Source: Magnaporthiopsis rhizophila
Lineage: Eukaryota; Ascomycota; Sordariomycetes; Magnaporthales; Magnaporthaceae
DNA length: 64,000 nt
NCBI GenBank assembly: GCA_003049465.1
Contig: PYSS01000145.1
Span: 25,109-89,108, forward strand
Direction: 5' to 3'
How positions within the stretch are numbered: the stretch's first letter is position 1; each line of letters starts with the position of its first letter. The position numbers and the translations under genes were made by a program. Positions 47,021-59,181 of this stretch are shown here, piece after piece. The notes under the pieces are model-generated. The model saw only the letters and a program-made list of their open reading frames with translations, searched no databases and was not told the DNA's origin.

Positions 47021-49575
47021 ATGCCTTACACACCCCCATCCCACCGCTCCCCCGCCTCCTCGACCACCTCGTCACCAGAAGTCAGCCGTCGTTCGTCGCT
47101 GGCCACCGGAGGCTCGCGCCCTTCGCTGCCTCGTTCAGCGTCATACCTCACCCGCCACCGCAGGACCCCGTCCGCTCCCACCACGCTGCAGAATGCCGTC
47201 CCCAAGTGCCAGCCCACTCCGGAGGGGACATCGGAGGATCTGAAGAGCATGGTGACCAGCGTCAGCCTGCGGAAGTCGCCCCCGCCCGTCACGGACGGCC
47301 TCGGCATCCCAAACGGCGCCATCCTCTCCCCTCCAGAGTCGTCGGCTAGTAGCGACGACGACGACCTGCCCCAGGTCCGAGGAAGGCAGATCGACAACCT
47401 CAAGGAGCTGAAAGACGCCATCAGCCAAATCCCTCAGAACCGCGAGAGCTCCCCGTCAAAGGGCGAGGCGGCCGTCAAGGTGGTCGTCGACTCCCCCAAG
47501 GCTGGCGATGTCCTGCACACGAGCTTCAGCACCAGCACCCTCGATGCTCTCGCTGGCGCCGCCCGCCGCATATCGCACCAGAGGTCGGCAACAGAGTCGG
47601 ACATCGTGATCCCCAAGGCGGACGAGAACTCCATCTCGGCATCGGACGCTGACTCTGAGGAGGAGCTCATGCTGAGGAAGCCGCAGATGGTCCGGAAGAA
47701 GTCTGGCGAGCTGGTGAGGCCTGCCCTGCGACCGCCTTCGCGGAGGCGGCCATCTAGCATGCCCGGAACGCCCACGTTTTCCAAAGCCGTCCACTTCGAC
47801 TCGCATCTCGAGCACGTCCGCCACTTCCTGCAGGTCGACAGGCCGCTTGCTGTCAGCGCCGGCTCGTCGCCCAACGATAACTACGGGAGCGATAACGAGT
47901 TCCCATTCCCCAACTCCGACAGCCGGCCCCAGCCCCGCTCGCCCCCGTTCGAATGGGAGATCATCGTGACCAACTTCCCTCTGGAGACGCCGGACCGCAA
48001 GGCCATGCCCGTGAGGCTGGAGCGCGTCTGGCTGACGAGCGACCAGAAATCCCTGGTCGGCTCGGTCGATGTGGCCAACCTGGCGTTCCAGAAGCACGTC
48101 ACCTGCAGGTTCACATTCGACTACTGGAAGACCACGTCTGAGGTCGTGGCCGAGTACTCGACCGAGATCCGCACCCACAACTCGGCCCTGAGCCACGACA
48201 GGTTTAACTTCACCATCAAGCTGTCCGAGATGGCCAACCTCGAGTCCAAGACTCTGTACTTTTGCATACGCTATAACGTTAACGGCCAAGAGCTGTGGGA
48301 CAACAATGGAGGAACCAACTTCCAGGTTGACTTCCGCAAGAAGATGCTGCCGCAGAATGGGAAGCGGGGCTTCCAGGGTGCCTCGTCGCGCCCACTCACC
48401 ACCGGTGGTCTCCCCAAGAGCAATCGGCGTGGTGGTCACCACGCTCAAGAGGTGTCCAAGCCCAAGGCGGCGCCACTTGGCATGGCCGAGTTTGGCCAGA
48501 ACGGCAAGATCAAGTTCGACCAGTCCATCGAGGACTACCTCGGAGAGGAGGAGTCGGCATCGATCCGGCTCAAGGGAGTCAAGTCGACCACTAGCATCCC
48601 GAGTGACAACCTGCCGAGCCGTCTCTCCACCCCGAGCGGCCAAGCCTTCGCCAACCGCTACGACTTTGGTGCCTCGCTGTCGACGGCAATCCAGGCTGCC
48701 AAGCACTCGTCCCCCAAGGGTGATGACCTGTATATGAAGGGTAACACGAGGGGAATGCCTGCCGCAGCGTCCAAGCCAGCCCTGCCTCCTGTCAACACGG
48801 GCGTCAACCCTGCCCTCCCCACCCGGCCGGGCCAGGTGACTAAGAGGCCCGCGCCCACCATGCAGTCTGCTGCGCCCTTCGCTGGGCCCCACGCAGCAAC
48901 CGGTTCGAGCCTTGCTTCAGCCTCGTACGAGGAGCTGGTCAACAAATATTGCTTTGTACGTGCATCAAGATGAAACAATTTGATCTGTCCCGCGTCGCCA
49001 CTCCACCAACACGACTTGGACATGCTCGCCCACCCGCTTGCGCCAGAAGCAAAACTCTCCATGCAGACATGCCAGCTAACGACTCCTTCTACTTTCTCTT
49101 TATATAGTTTGGCTCGAAGCAGTCTAGCCCCCAGATGAACGACGGGACCATCAGATCAACAGGCCGGTTCGACGGCCCCGACGAGGAGAACAGGACGGCC
49201 AGCAGCTCCAACGATTCTAGCCTGGTTGGCACACCACTGCATATGGCCGCTCCCAACCGGGCACAGGCACATGGAGCTCAACATCACTCGCTCCGGGGTG
49301 TTAACCCTTACTTCCACGGCATCGCCTCCTCTGGCTTCTCCTCGGCACCGCTTCCGATCTTGCCGCCCTCGCAGCAGCCTGCCCCTTCGCAGGCGCTGTC
49401 CACATCGTCCACCCCGGCAAACACTGGCCGCTCGACCTCCCCGGCAACGGGCATGGCGGGATCCTTCCAGCCCATGACCGGTACGTCGCCGCCGAATGAG
49501 CTCCAGTATCGCCAGCACAATTACGGTCGCTTCCCTTTTGCGGAGACTCATTCGGCGACGGCAATTAGGGGATGA
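47021..49575 (+). CDS. Glycogen-targeting PP1 regulatory subunit (CBM21)
   Basis: Two exons, 47021-48955 and 49108-49575, split by a 152-nt phase-0 intron (GTACGT donor, TATAG acceptor), give about 800 residues. The protein has a Ser/Pro-rich N-terminus (PRSASYLTRHRRTPS), an RVxF-type PP1-docking motif KAVHF at 255-259, and a CBM21 carbohydrate-binding domain at about 312-438. CBM21 hallmarks are VWLTSDQKSLVGSVDVANLA, FQKHVTCRFTFDYWKT and LYFCIRYNVNGQELWDNNGG. Proteins of this build (yeast Gac1/Pig1 type) bring protein phosphatase 1 to glycogen to activate glycogen synthase. The C-terminal half is low complexity. The MPYTPPSHRSPAS start is preferred because the upstream in-frame codons belong to the presumed leader intron and exon. 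The domain call is firm; the exact start is inferred. Confidence 0.92.
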
Positions 49576-52115
49576 GCAGCCATGAGCACCGCTGGCTTCG
49601 GCCGAACGGGAATGCCCTGGTTGTGCTGAAGAGATGACTGTCACTCTTCGGTCATGATCTTGTCGATTCTCTACCTTTTTTAATTCGACAACCCTCGATT
49701 CGCACCGGCGGTCCAAGCAACTGTCGCGCCTTGCTCGCTATTGGGTCTTTTTCCTGGACCCAATCGCATCCACGACCACAGCGATTGGCCTCCCAAATCT
49801 TACGTTACCCAGGATCCATGACCACGACATGGTATCCTGCCACATACACATGGCACTTTGTGTCGCTTCGCTCTACTTTTCGATATACCGCTCCTGGTCA
49901 CCACAACAGCGCTTGGTTCGACATATATGGAAATACCACGCAACCTATCAGCTCGGCATCCAATCCCTCGTCGACTTCGGCCCCCTTTTACATGCATTCA
50001 GTTTGCGAGCCATCTGGCAGGCTGGGAAAGGCGTTTTGCAATGGTCTCTTTCATAATGCATAATTCTCTACTCTCGTCGTTTGCTTGCCTCGCTCCTTTT
50101 TCATATTTATTTCCTTTCTTGGATTTTGACGACTTCAACCATCCACGGAGCGTTGGCTTTTCGTGCCAGTGCGTCGCTTTGTTGCTACGACGTTTTCGTT
50201 TGTCTACTTCCAATCGCGCTTCCGTTTATGTCCTGGCTCCACATCTCTCCTCTCCTCAGCAGTCGACGTTTGTCTATTTGCTTGTTGCTTCTGCTTCTAC
50301 CGGATCGGCGTTTGTTTCACTGTTCTGCTTTCTCCATTTTATCTCTCGGTTGGTTTTTCTCCCATGATTGGTCGTCGACCTGGATGCCAAGTACACGAGA
50401 GGTTGCCATGGTCTAAATAAAAGCGAGGGAAAGGTGTACCGGAGTTTGATCTTTGTCTCAAACTGTTTTTTTCTTCTTTCATGGCACCTGCAGAGTGGCC
50501 TGGTAGCCACCATTCTTCTTGGACTTTGGAGCCAAGGCCGACGGACAAGGGAAGTGGTGTCGCCGGCCGGGCTTGTCGGCGACCTCGATGGAGCTTGGGA
50601 TGGGCACTAGGTTGCGCAAGGATCGATCTCAGGCAGGAAAAGGGCTGGATGCCGGGGGATGGAAGCTGCGGTGGAAAGCTCCGCAGGTTGTTCGTGGCGA
50701 AATCTGACTGGCACGGATAAGGGATTTTTGTGGTTACCTATGGACTGGGAAAGGGCGTTTTCACCTCGCAGTGCGTTTTTGGGAATGAGGGTCTCGGGTT
50801 TCCATGCAGTGGAGGGAGATACAAGGGTGGATGGAAAGGAAAAAAAATGCAAATAAAAAAAAAGAGATAAATAACAGAATTGCAGAAATATGATTATTCT
50901 GAAGAATTCTTTTCTCTCCTCCAGCAGCGTCCCAATTTTGCGGACACTCTCCCATATGTGATAAGCGGGGCGAATGCATGCTGCAATGGATACGTTAAAA
51001 AAAAAAGGGCCTGGCCGCCCACTGCTGAGGGGGACATTTGGGCGGATCCCGATCAGACAATGCATATTGACGTGTGCCGCCTCGTATGGCCGCTCGAGCG
51101 TCGCTAGCCACCAGGGCTGTTGACCTGCGTTGGCACTGCTTCAAAGCTGGAGTAAAAGATTTGTCGAGCGCGCTTTTTTTCTTCTTCTTATTATGCATAG
51201 GCATAGAGCGGGCGGGTTTCCGCGGTGGACGGGCAGACAGGCATAATAGGCGTGTGCAGATCATTCTGGGGAGAAGACGTGATGTTGACGCCCGACCATC
51301 GACCACCGACCACCGACCACAGACCAGCAGCTCCGGCGCTCCGGCCAGTCTGTCTGCTGTGTTGCCTTGCCATCCAGTCCAGTCGACGGGCGGAGGACGT
51401 GCGCACTGCGAAACTGGGGCTCCGCTCCACAGGCGGCTTCTTAAGAGGGGCGATTTCGATTAGTGGAGGACGTTAATGCAGACGCTGACGCTGGAAGGTA
51501 GGTTGGGCACCGCTGCCGTGATATTTCCCCCGGAGCTGTCAATGGCGGCGTTTTTTTTTTTTTTTTTCTCCTATCGCGTCCTCGATTTTTTTTTTCTTTC
51601 TTTCTTCTTTTCTTTTGCGTCGTCTTCCTTCAGCGGCAACATATCGTCGGGCGGGACCTGCACTCGCGGTTGGGCGGAGGACGTGAGAAACAGAGACAAG
51701 AAAGCAAAAGGTTAACTTGGCCGCTGCGCCAGGGCCGCCGCAAAAAAGACCCGCCGACGCAGCCGACGTGGACGGCCGACAGCCATGGCTCGCCGACGCA
51801 GGACGGCCCAGTTGGCGGGCACCGCTCGCTGCCTGGGTCTGGGGCCTGGGCCTTTGATGATTCATCCGTACTTCCCATCTCCCTGCTGCTGCTGCCACTG
51901 GTGCTGGACTGGGGGAGGGCGTGGAAAACGGACGGACTGGCAACCCGAAAAATGGCGGTTGTGACGCTGACGTGCGACTGCAGATGGGCGCTGATGCCCC
52001 TGTAAGACCGCTCGGGTTGGCGGGCTGGTCTGGGGGAGAAAGGTAGAGGGGTGTCATTGTAGCTTTGGGTTGGTCTCCATGCTTTTGCCGGGCTCTCGTC
52101 GGGCACCCTAACGTC

Positions 52116-52158
52116 GTAGTGGTAGGTAAGCTAGGTTAGGTAGGTAGAGTAGGTAGTT
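52116..52158 (+). repeat. Degenerate AGGT-rich tandem patch
   Basis: The stretch contains GGTAGGTAAGCTAGGTTAGG and then TAGGTAGAGTAGGTAG, an imperfect repeat of a four-base GGTA unit. Single copies of similar GGTAGGTA motifs recur at about 11032, 23872, 25291, 37226, 39364 and 40945 (reverse). Confidence 0.6.
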
Positions 52159-55100
52159 CCGGGGGGGCGTCTACGCCTGTGTGTCTGCCCTAACAAGATT
52201 CTACGCGTCTTGCGTGCGTCTGCACAGTGTGGTGATGGTGGAGCTGGGGTGGACGGATAGAGAGATCGCCGGACTGTCTACTCCATCACGCAGCGTTAGG
52301 GCGTTGATCTCGATCCCCTGGCTTGGGAGGGAGGCGACCTTACAGTTTAAGCTTGGCTACACGCCCCCCTCCGCAAGGCGAGACGGCGCTAGTCACTTCA
52401 CACGGTGCTATGCGAACGAGGCGACCCGGAGATGCTCGTCCACTGCTCGTTAGGGACGGCTATTGCCGGTACTGAGCGAGGCTTCAGCGATAAGGCGCAT
52501 ACAGAAGGCCCAAGACTGGGCAAGGAGGTACATGGTTATGGTTGTATCTGACGACGGCGATTCCTGCAAAAGTCATGCGTGCGTGGCCTGCCGCGGCTGT
52601 GCTGTGCCGCCTCCGCAGAGGGTGCGGCATTGTTTAGAAGGGAGCTCTAGTGGCCGGACTTGGGCAGAGAAGATCGTCCGCGTCTTGGTGGCAAGGCTGC
52701 GCCAGGCTGGGTGAAACATGATGCCGGAAGCGCAAGGCAGGCCGCTGGCTCTCTTGGTGATGCCTCCATGACAGATGCAGTGTTCCTGTCACCACCAAGG
52801 TCGAAGCGACTGTAGCTACTGCCCAGGGTCACAGACTGATCGTCAAGGGTCGCCATATAAAAGGCCGGCACGTCTGGGGGTCGGGCAAGCCTGGCAAGCC
52901 CAAAGCTAGCCCACATGCCGACCTGGACCGTCGAGGCAGACTCCCCTCTCCATGTCTTGTCTTGGCCAACCCGGAGTAAGTGTTTCCCGGCCATCGACGT
53001 CATGCTCGCGGTGGAAGAGGTCCAGCATGCAGGGGGACTGCGGTGTCAATGGGACAGGATGGACGCCGTGTCCTTTTGCCTTTTGTCTCTGTCGTCGGCG
53101 TCCCGAGCTTGACCTGGTAGAAGCCTCCCTTCGCCGCCCGTATAGCTTAATGGACGCGCGAAGCTGTTTGCGCTTTCATGACTGCCAATAGTTCTGTAAA
53201 CGCTGGTACCCGTCCAGATGTCCTCGCCGAGCTGATGATCAGGGGCCGCAAAGGGCGCGGCGGCTACGGGGCCATCACATAGGAAGAGATGGGGATGGGC
53301 ATCGTTGATCGACCGAGCGGCGGTGAAGTGGACTGCTGGAGCTTATAGGAGGTGGCTGCTCGCGCTCCGGAAAGAGAGTGACGACAGATAACACCTGTTG
53401 TACGTCTCTGTGTTTTTCGCGTCTGCGTAATATGAGCAATCTGATACTGTGTTCTAAAAAGGGCCAAGGGGGCAGTTACCGGAAAGACGTAGGTACAAGT
53501 GGCTTGGGCCGACGAGTAGTTTCTTCGGCGCCAACCAAGATGTTTCGAGCACAGTGTTCGGCTCCAGACATGACGGCAAGTGTACCGAGCTTTATGTTGT
53601 AGTAATAAGGTGAGTTTTTTTTACGGCTCGAGGCTACGACGTGGGAGCAGGACGTTGATGAAGAGGAGCTGTTGCGGATAGGTGGTAGAGACAAGAACAT
53701 GACGGGTGAGCAGGGAAGTCATTCTGACTGCCGCGGCTTTGTCAGCTCCTGTCGCCCTGGAAACTGTCCCCAGACTGAGAGATGGGTGAGAAACAGAAAC
53801 GGTCAAGGAGCTCACATGGAACACGAGGTGGCAAATGGACGGAAACTCGACAAGGCCAGAACGCCAAGCAGGGTCAGGTCGAAGCTAATGGGCAATCTTT
53901 GCTCAAAGGCGCGGACTGCCGAGTCCCACAGGTCTACTGCTCGTTGCCTCTACTTCCCTTCTCACTCAACATCACATCGCTTCACATCAAGAATTAAATC
54001 AAGCGAGAGTAGAGGCCTACCTCCTATGGCCAGAGCGCCCAGCTGTGAGCGGCTTAGCGTCTAGCTAGGTACTATTCAGTATAGAGTCGCCAGGTCTTTA
54101 GGTTACAGAAATTCGCATGACGGCGTCACCTACGCCGCGAGGGCCGGCGGCCACCTCTCAGTGTGACCTGGAATTGCGGGTTCGGCTTGGGCAGCAGGAG
54201 TTGCCGCTGGTTCCGGGACCGGAGACGTACCGGCACGAGATTTGCCCAGGTACTGCTCCCGTATCCATGACGGTCCCGGGAATGCATCATGAAATTTTCA
54301 GAATAAGATCCCGTTTCTCCAGTTCTCCACCTATTACATATCACTTCACTCACCACGAGCACCCAAGTGCAAGAAACCCATTATTACTACTACAGCGTTC
54401 GGGGATGCAAGTAAACGAAACAAGAAAGCTCTGCTGGTCATGGAGGGCTGTTCGGATAACTAGGACGGACAAGGCTGTGCCTGGAGGTGACAGGGGACCT
54501 CAAGCTTCCTCAGAGTTTCGCAATTTTGAACGGGTATTTCTCCCTTACAAGAGCTTAATACCCTGCTATTCAGCTATGGGGACGTCGAATGATGTAAGTC
54601 GATACTCGCGGACTTTGCGTTCTCACAACCAGCCCGGATTTTGGTTACCCCGGTTCGATCCTACACGGAGCTTGTACTATCTCACGACAAGGAGCCTGGA
54701 AGCATGTCTTTGTCTTGGTCCAAAACAACATGTCATCTTTCCCCTGCAGGACCGTTCGTGTGTTGTTCATACATCTGACCGGGAAGTCATGCGGAGGAGC
54801 GTTTATGCGTCGAGACGGAGGGGGCCAGGTGCCTGCTACCGTTGCTGAGTGCAGGCAGCTTGCCGTGCGACCGTGGGTTAATCTAAATGCGGCGGGACAT
54901 GACAAGAAAGAAATGGGGTGCGGTGAATTGTGCATCACAACACCCTTCACATACGAACGTCTCACCGGATGGGTCTGCTGCGGAATCGAGGGGGTGGGCG
55001 GGGAACGCGACCTCGGGTGTCACATATACCCAGCCTGGCCCAGCCGCTGCCTTTTTACTTGAGCGTGTGCGACGGCAAAGACGCTGCTGCGGTTTCCCGT

Positions 55101-55781
55101 TCGCGCGCGTGTAGTTCGCGATGAACGAAAGGCTTGGCTTGCGGCGGAGTCCCGAAAATGCTGATTAATTACGCACGTACACAGCGCTTTTTTCGTGGAG
55201 ACCAGACTATGCCTACAATCCTGCTTCATGCGGTGGAAGAGACGGGAGGTGGCAGACCGCCCGAACGCCTCCTGCTTGTTTTGCTCCTCACTTGTGTACT
55301 TTTGTCACGGTCCGGTGAGCGAACGCGGTCAGCGGTGGACTGGGCGGTGGCAAGCCATTCGCTGGGCTGGAAAACTCGGTCAGCTTTCGTGCTACCGATG
55401 GTCCGGTAGCCCTTGGTCTCCTTACTCCGGCCTTGCACCACGCCAAGCTGTGCGGGGAAATACTAGGCAGAACGTCGTCGTCCACCAAAGGAAGGTAGCA
55501 GTGAACCGTGTATGCTTCAAGTTTGGGTCTATGACACCCTCCGTTTCTCATCGGCCTTCCCCTTATCAGAGGACCTGTGCTCCGACCTGTGGCTGTTGCG
55601 TCTTTTGAGATGGGCACCTGTGGTGGCATGTGTGAGGTGGAGCACTCATTACTACTTGTTCTACCTTTCCAGATAGATGAAAACAGCGCCGACGTTTCCG
55701 TTCCTTGCTTGCTTCCCATTGGTCAATGTCGCAAACGAACGGGCCGAACGCGCGGGATCTGCGCTATCGGGATTCCGGTGC

Positions 55782-55846
55782 GCGCTAATTAGCGCCACTC
55801 GTCCGGCCTCGGCCGGCGCGTCTGCGCAGCGGCCGAGGCCGACGAG
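55782..55846 (+). repeat. Palindrome plus GC-rich hairpin
   Basis: GCGCTAATTAGCGC at 55782-55795 is a perfect 14-nt palindrome. Directly after it, CTCGTCCGGCCTCGGCCG (55798-55815) pairs with CGGCCGAGGCCGACGAG (55830-55846) with one bulged C, enclosing a 14-nt GC-rich loop. The pair ends 11 nt before the dispersed-repeat copy and may be part of the same element. Confidence 0.7.
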
Positions 55847-55856
55847 TACTCATGAT

Positions 55857-55961
55857 CCCTGCAACGCACCTGCATAGATAGAGTCAGAGGGTCTCTTACT
55901 CTCACCCTCTCTTACTAGTTCCTCAAAGGTAGTTCAAACAAATAGGTCTACTTTGCAATAC
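55857..55961 (+). repeat. Dispersed TATA-bearing repeat, copy
   Basis: Reads CTGCAACGCACCTGCATAGA, TAGAGTCAGAGGGTCTCTTA, a CT-rich middle, GTTCAAACAAATAGGTCTAC and TTTGCAATA. It is close to the copy at 26073-26188 but lacks the TGCATGCGCC block before TTTGCAATA. Confidence 0.65.
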
Positions 55962-57283
55962 TCAATCCATGGTCTGACGTTTTAGCTTCTTCCTTTTATA
56001 GGTAAGTGACCAGGATCCGCGGATCACAATCCCCGGGCGGCCAGGTGTAGGTTATGGTACCGCCTGCCATTGGCTGATGTTGGAAAGATCTGACTAGCTT
56101 CATGCTCCATGCCACGTGTAGCATTGAAGAGTGGGTGGCAGCGAAGGAGCGGGTGATGTTGACGAGCGGGGCCCATGGCTCATGCATCATCGTCCTGTCA
56201 TTCTCAAACTGCAACGTCATCCGTTACCAATCTGTCGGTAATCCGTTTACATACGCCGGCACTGGCTGTCTCCCCCAGGCCTTTTCCTCCAACTGCCCTA
56301 TTCCCGATCAATGGGCCGCCGCAGAGTACTCTTCTCCGCCGACTTTTCAGGAGTGTAGCAGCTGGCGTGGGTATTCCCATACACAGCGATAGGGGCTTCG
56401 AACTAGAGGGCCAGACACCAGGCTTGTTCATCTGGACAAACCCGTGGGACTGTGTGCAGGAATGTCGGACTTCAAGTGGACATGTTCGCTCTGGCGCCGC
56501 TTGCGGAAAGTGGGCTATGGCTTGGTCCACGTTGCGGCTGGGGTTCCTCGGTGGCACGTCGTGGGGTTGGTGACATGGGGTCTGCCAGGTTCTCCTCTCT
56601 CTATGCCTTGATTTTGCCTCTCTCTTGCCGGCGGCTAGACCAGTTTCCTTTTGGGCGAATGGTGGGAGATCCTGGGCGGGCTGGAGATGGAGGTCAGCGT
56701 CGGCGGGTGTGCGGGTTATCCGCCAACGCAAAGCCAGGCGGGCATCCATGCCACATTGGCGTGCCCCATCACCAGGCAGGCTAACATGACTGCCGCTTTC
56801 GGCGGCCCACAAGCCCAATAGCCTCGGGGGCGGACTTCCAGACCACCACAACCTGCCTGCAAAGGCTGATTCCATTTGGCCTCTTGCGCTTCTAGTGCGA
56901 GCCGGCAAGTCTTTCGGCAAAGGCCTCGTTTGGTTCTCCTACCCGCGCGATGTTGGTTCTTTCCACGTTGCTGATGCGTGCGAGTGCCGCGAGGGCGTTG
57001 CGTGGTGGCATTGATCCTGAACATTCTGTTGCGCTTTCAGTATGTCCCGGCATGCGACGATCCTTTGCCAATCACGCGATGGTGGATAACTGAGCTGGGG
57101 CTTGCGGCCTGTAACCTATGTAGACAGGCATGTCGCTCGCCCGCAGGTAAGCAGTGAGAACGCGCGGGCCTTGTGCATCTGGCTTTTAGCCGGCCGCAAC
57201 CAGTCGTCGTGATAACGTCCAGGGAGCATCATTATCGAGCCGACAGGACCGGGTGGTCTGCGGCGTTGGATATGTCCAGCAAG

Positions 57284-57303
57284 AAAAAAAAAAAAAAAAA
57301 AAA
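57284..57303 (+). repeat. 20-nt poly-A run
   Basis: An A homopolymer following GTCCAGCAAG. Like the other long runs it is A on the plus strand. Confidence 0.9.
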
Positions 57304-59181
57304 GCAAGGGTGGGGCGGCGCCTGTTTCATCCGTGCGCTAGGAAGGCCATCCAATCAGCCCGGGCCACGAGTTGGGATGATGGGCATAAAAAGGGTGCGG
57401 CTCACCGGTTGGGTCTTCGGGTGATGCCGAAAGCGAGCACCCCACCAAGGATCGCGTGCCAAGATAAACACTATACGCCTTCGGGGATAGGCACAGGCAC
57501 CTGGAGTCACAGGCGGCAAAGGTAGCCGAGGAAGACAGGGCTCCACGACGGAGAGAAGGACCGCGCATGGGCTGGGGGCGGTCTGGCCGGATCAATGATG
57601 GGATTGTGGCGTCTTCGTTATGTTATTTTTACCACGTGCTGGGGCTTGGGCAGGCAAAGGCCCTCTGTAATATCCCGCCTAGTGTCACCGACGATCCATG
57701 GGAGATGGTGGGCGAAACGGGGGCCTAGACCAGTGACAGTCGCCCACCTCGCTCCCTTCATCCGGACGGCAACCTCATGACCACGGACTCGTTGGGCCGA
57801 ACCACAGCACAGCTTTGGTCCCGCGAGGTAACTGGCATGGGCGTTAAGCTGGGGTGGGGATTGGGTTGAGGTTGCGGGAAATCTGCCAACGGGAACCCAC
57901 TAACGGGAACCCACTAATTGGACCCAAGGCACAGATGGATGAGTACCTACGTACGACATATGTGCGTGTCAACGAGGCTGCCGGTGGCGATAGTGCGTGG
58001 GGAACAGACGGGCCATGTCAGACCGGGCCAGCTCGAGGATCTCGTCACTATTACCCGCCACCGTATTTGGCAAACCGGCCGTCTGTGGTAGCAGGAACCG
58101 GCGGCAGGCAACAGAGCCTTGCCACGCCTTTGGGACCATGTGACTGCCAAGCTTTGCCCTGTTGGTGGGTGCATCTGGCTGACAGGCGAGAATATCCGGT
58201 ATGGTACGCACTGTGTGTTGGCAGCAACCAGGGCCCCCAGACGCTTTAACAGTCATGAGAAACAGCCCAGGGTTGGGAGCTACACCGGTCGCCTGGGAGT
58301 GGGGGAGGCATCGAGTCGCTTTTTGCTTAGCCCTGTTTTTTTTTATTTTTTTTTTATTCGACGCTGCCCGAATCGAGGACCCAGCTGTTACAAGCAGCCA
58401 TTTTCGCCGGTCAAGTTCCACTCTTTTGGAAAAGGACGATGGAACAGCAAGAAAAAAAAAGAAAAAAAAAAGGAAAAAACCTTATCCACACCCACGCACG
58501 ACACAATAGATCAGCCCAGCTTAGCCTGCACCCGGTCTTCATGCCGTGCGCCCCGATACGATGCTACCATCGCCTGCTCACTCTTCCTCCGCCCTTTCGA
58601 CGCCCCTGCCACGTCCGAATCAGGGGGCCTCCCGCGAGGCGGTAACAACATGTCGCCCCTTGTTGTACGTCCATTCCCACCCACACACCTCTCCCACGCC
58701 CTCTCACCGGTTGCGACCCCCGGCCACCCGGTGCTCACTGCCCCTTGGAGGCTCGGGTCTACTGCCGTGCCCTCTCTCTCCCGCTCCTGGGGAAGAACCC
58801 GTCTCTTCCGAAAAGCTAAAGCTGACTCTCCGCGCAGCCGCTGTAGCTTGCCGAGAGCGGCCATGGGCGGAGACGTGAGTCGCGGTCACAGGCGCCCGCG
58901 AAGGAGGCCCGGGACCACAACCACAAAACATGCCGTGTGCCGCCTCTCTCTCCCCTCTGCGTCGGCGGCCCTTGACATTCTTCCGCCTCTGCTGCCCCTC
59001 GACCGCGTGGACGTCGACGTTGATCATCGTTGCCGCAGACCAACCAACGTCCGCGTTGATTCCTCCCATAACAAGCACCTCGATAATTCCAACACACGAC
59101 CTATTCACGCGCCGTCCGGTCTTTGTCCCCGGCCGCCTCCTGATCGCGCTGTCATAGCTCTCTCAACCTGTTTGTTTCAAC

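Larger units (their letters stand above)
49576..59181. other. Approximately 9.6-kb gene-poor spacer
   Basis: The first kilobase is T-rich 3' flank of the PP1 regulator. No frame shows a recognisable domain; the longest (58119-59213, plus) overlaps the peptidase leader in another frame and is low complexity. The spacer holds a degenerate AGGT tandem patch (about 52116-52158), a 17-nt T run (51551-51567), one dispersed-repeat copy (55857-55961) and a hairpin next to it, and a 20-nt A run (57284-57303). Confidence 0.5.

Noticed and set aside
47456..48892. 478-codon minus-strand frame
   Set aside because: Antisense shadow of the CBM21 PP1 regulator, with no domain of its own.
52116..52158. Telomere-like repeat
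   Set aside because: The unit is a degenerate GGTA/GGTTA mix, not TTAGGG arrays, and it lies inside the window between genes.
54645..54675. B-box-like GGTTCGATCC
   Set aside because: No matching T-stem partner or A box upstream.
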